Shown here: positions 5,339 to 6,723 of the stretch, one piece after another | How positions within the stretch are numbered: position 1 is the stretch's first letter | Layout of the letters: each line of letters opens with the position of its first letter | From: an uncultured bacterium | GTDB taxonomy: Bacteria; Pseudomonadota; Alphaproteobacteria; CAISDR01 | Length of the DNA: 6,723 nt | NCBI GenBank assembly: GCA_903884125.1 | Contig: CAISDR010000199.1 | Location: 1 to 6,723 of the forward strand | Direction: 5' to 3' | The notes under the pieces: model-generated | What the model was told of the DNA's origin: nothing | The model's database searches: none | The model's input: only the letters and a program-made list of their open reading frames with translations | Made by a program: the position numbers and the translations under genes

Positions 5339-6723
5339 TCAGAGTTCTATCTGCGTGCCCAGTTCAACCACCCGGTTGGCGGGCACGCGAAAGAATTCTG
5401 TTGCCGACAATGCATGACGCGATAGTGAGATAAAAAGATTCTCGCGCCAGCGGGCCATGAGCGGTGCCACACGGCGCACCAGTCGTTCGCGACCCAGGAA
5501 GAACGATGTGGTCATCAGATCAAAATTTCCACCAGCGGCCGCACACCGTTCCAGCACGCGGGGGATGTTTGGTCCTTCGGCGAAACCATAATGAACGATA
5601 ATACGCCAGAACCCCTTGCCCACATCATAAATTTCGATGCGTTCGTCTTCGTTCATACGCGGGACTTCTTCGGTAAGAACAGTCAACAGCACCACCCGGC
5701 GATGGATGATTTTATTATGTTTGAGATTGTGCAGCATCGCATAGGGAACCCCTTCCCGGCTGCCGGTCAGGAATACCGCGGTGCCTTCAACGCGCTGGGG
5801 TGTTGAATCCGTTACCCGCGTTAAAAACAACTCCAACGGCATGGTGGCTTCATGCAGGCGGTTGAACAGGATCGCCCGACCCCTGCGCCACGTGGACATG
5901 ACAGCAATAAGAACAAATGCAATGCCTAAAGGTACCCAGCCGCCTTCAAAGAATTTCAGGGTGTTGGAAATAACAAACACAAGATCGATCACCAGAAACG
6001 CCCCAAACAGCGCGCCTGCCTGCATTCTGGTCCAGCCCCAGCGGTCGCGCGCGACGATATAGGTAAGTGCAGTTGTGATCACCATTGTACCTGATACGGA
6101 AATGCCATAGGCCGCCGCCAGATTGTCGGAATTGCGGAACAAAACCACCAGAACGATCACGGCAAACATCATCATCCAGTTGATGCGCGGCATATAGATC
6201 TGGCCGATTTCAAATTCGGATGTGTGCTGGACTTCCAGCCGCGGCAGAAAGCCAAGCTGCACAGCCTGGCGGCTGAGTGAAAACGCGCCCGAGATCACTG
6301 CCTGACTGGCAATGACCGTAGCAACAGTTGCAAGTCCGACCAAAGGTAACTGCGCCCAGTCGGGGGCTGCCAGATAAAACGGATTTCGCACCGCATCCGG
6401 GTCGCCCAGTAACAGGGCGCCCTGTCCCAGATAGTTCAAAAGCAATGCTGGCAGCACAATCGCAAACCAAGCGCGGTAAATCGGACGTCGTCCGAAATGG
6501 CCCATATCGGCATATAAAGCCTCGCCGCCGGTTACCGCCAGAAAAACCAGCCCCAGGGTGATAAACCCAACCGAGGCATGACGGATCATGAATGTCACCG
6601 CGTGGCTTGGATCAGCAGCCATCAGAATATCCGGGTGGTTCATGATGTTGAAAATGCCGATGCAGGATAACGACAAAAACCACAACATCATCACAGGCCC
6701 GAAATAGCGCCCGACTTTTGCTG
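5339..6723 (-). CDS. kup: Kup/Trk-type low-affinity potassium uptake protein, carboxy-terminal 460 residues
   Basis: Inner-membrane K+ uptake transporter of the KUP/HAK/KT family, thought to work as a K+/H+ symporter. The gene enters from the right edge with its 5' end missing; the first codons in the window read AKVGRYFGPVMMLWF, typical of the middle of Kup, so the GTG at 6694 is not the start. Recognisable stretches follow in order: TGGEALYADMGHFGRRPI, LNYLGQGALLL, ASQAVISGAFSLSRQAVQLG, QIYMPRINW, FRNSDNLAAAYGISVSGTM and FFEGGWVPL, covering the later membrane helices. Then comes a soluble carboxy-terminal domain with GSREGVPYAMLHNLKHNK and the conserved end SRHALSATEFFRVPANRVVELGTQIEL. E. 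coli Kup has 622 residues, so about a quarter is outside the window. The visible part is intact. It converges on usp and has no FNR-type box in view; its promoter lies outside. Confidence 0.96.
   Translation of the reverse strand, partial: AKVGRYFGPVMMLWFLSLSCIGIFNIMNHPDILMAADPSHAVTFMIRHASVGFITLGLVFLAVTGGEALYADMGHFGRRPIYRAWFAIVLPALLLNYLGQGALLLGDPDAVRNPFYLAAPDWAQLPLVGLATVATVIASQAVISGAFSLSRQAVQLGFLPRLEVQHTSEFEIGQIYMPRINWMMMFAVIVLVVLFRNSDNLAAAYGISVSGTMVITTALTYIVARDRWGWTRMQAGALFGAFLVIDLVFVISNTLKFFEGGWVPLGIAFVLIAVMSTWRRGRAILFNRLHEATMPLELFLTRVTDSTPQRVEGTAVFLTGSREGVPYAMLHNLKHNKIIHRRVVLLTVLTEEVPRMNEDERIEIYDVGKGFWRIIVHYGFAEGPNIPRVLERCAAAGGNFDLMTTSFFLGRERLVRRVAPLMARWRENLFISLSRHALSATEFFRVPANRVVELGTQIEL

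Noticed and set aside
6694..6723. GTG at 6694 as the start of kup
   Set aside because: The frame continues to the window edge with residues AKVGRYFGP that match the interior of Kup, so the gene is simply cut by the window.

Overview
The window looks like a piece of an alphaproteobacterial chromosome. The evidence is a ccoNOQP cbb3 oxidase operon beside an FNR-type regulator with a C-X2-C-X7-C cysteine cluster, TTGAT-N4-(A/G)TCAA boxes in front of three transcription units, a tandem universal stress protein directly after the regulator, and an alphaproteobacterial-looking Kup carboxy terminus. I cannot name the genus from sequence alone. Coding density is high, all reading frames look intact, and I see no mobile element, RNA gene or CRISPR array.

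Layout. Positions 1-2836 (minus strand) hold the cytochrome cbb3 oxidase operon ccoN-ccoO-ccoQ-ccoP with gaps of 2, 12 and 15 nt. ccoP runs off the left edge after its first haem site. Positions 2937-3392 (minus) hold a 151-residue protein that I do not recognise with certainty. It resembles a GNAT acetyltransferase without the usual acetyl-CoA loop. Positions 3393-3568 are a divergent regulatory region. Positions 3569-4306 (plus) encode an FNR-type oxygen sensor, and 4423-5289 (plus) a two-domain universal stress protein. Positions 5339-6723 (minus) encode the last 460 residues of a Kup potassium transporter, convergent with usp across a 49-nt gap that holds a hairpin.

How it fits together. 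Three FNR-type boxes lie at 2897-2910 (before ccoN), 3447-3460 (between the GNAT-like gene and fnr) and 4303-4316 (over the fnr stop codon, before usp). This suggests a compact low-oxygen module: the regulator controls itself, the high-affinity oxidase, the GNAT-like protein and the stress protein. The two minus-strand boxes fit the activating -41.5 geometry with short leaders, whereas the two plus-strand genes start about 114 nt from their box centre and have long leaders that contain extra dyads.

Most of the window is recognisable biology. The less explained parts are the GNAT-like protein under its own oxygen-responsive box and a near-perfect 22-bp palindrome immediately before the usp start codon.
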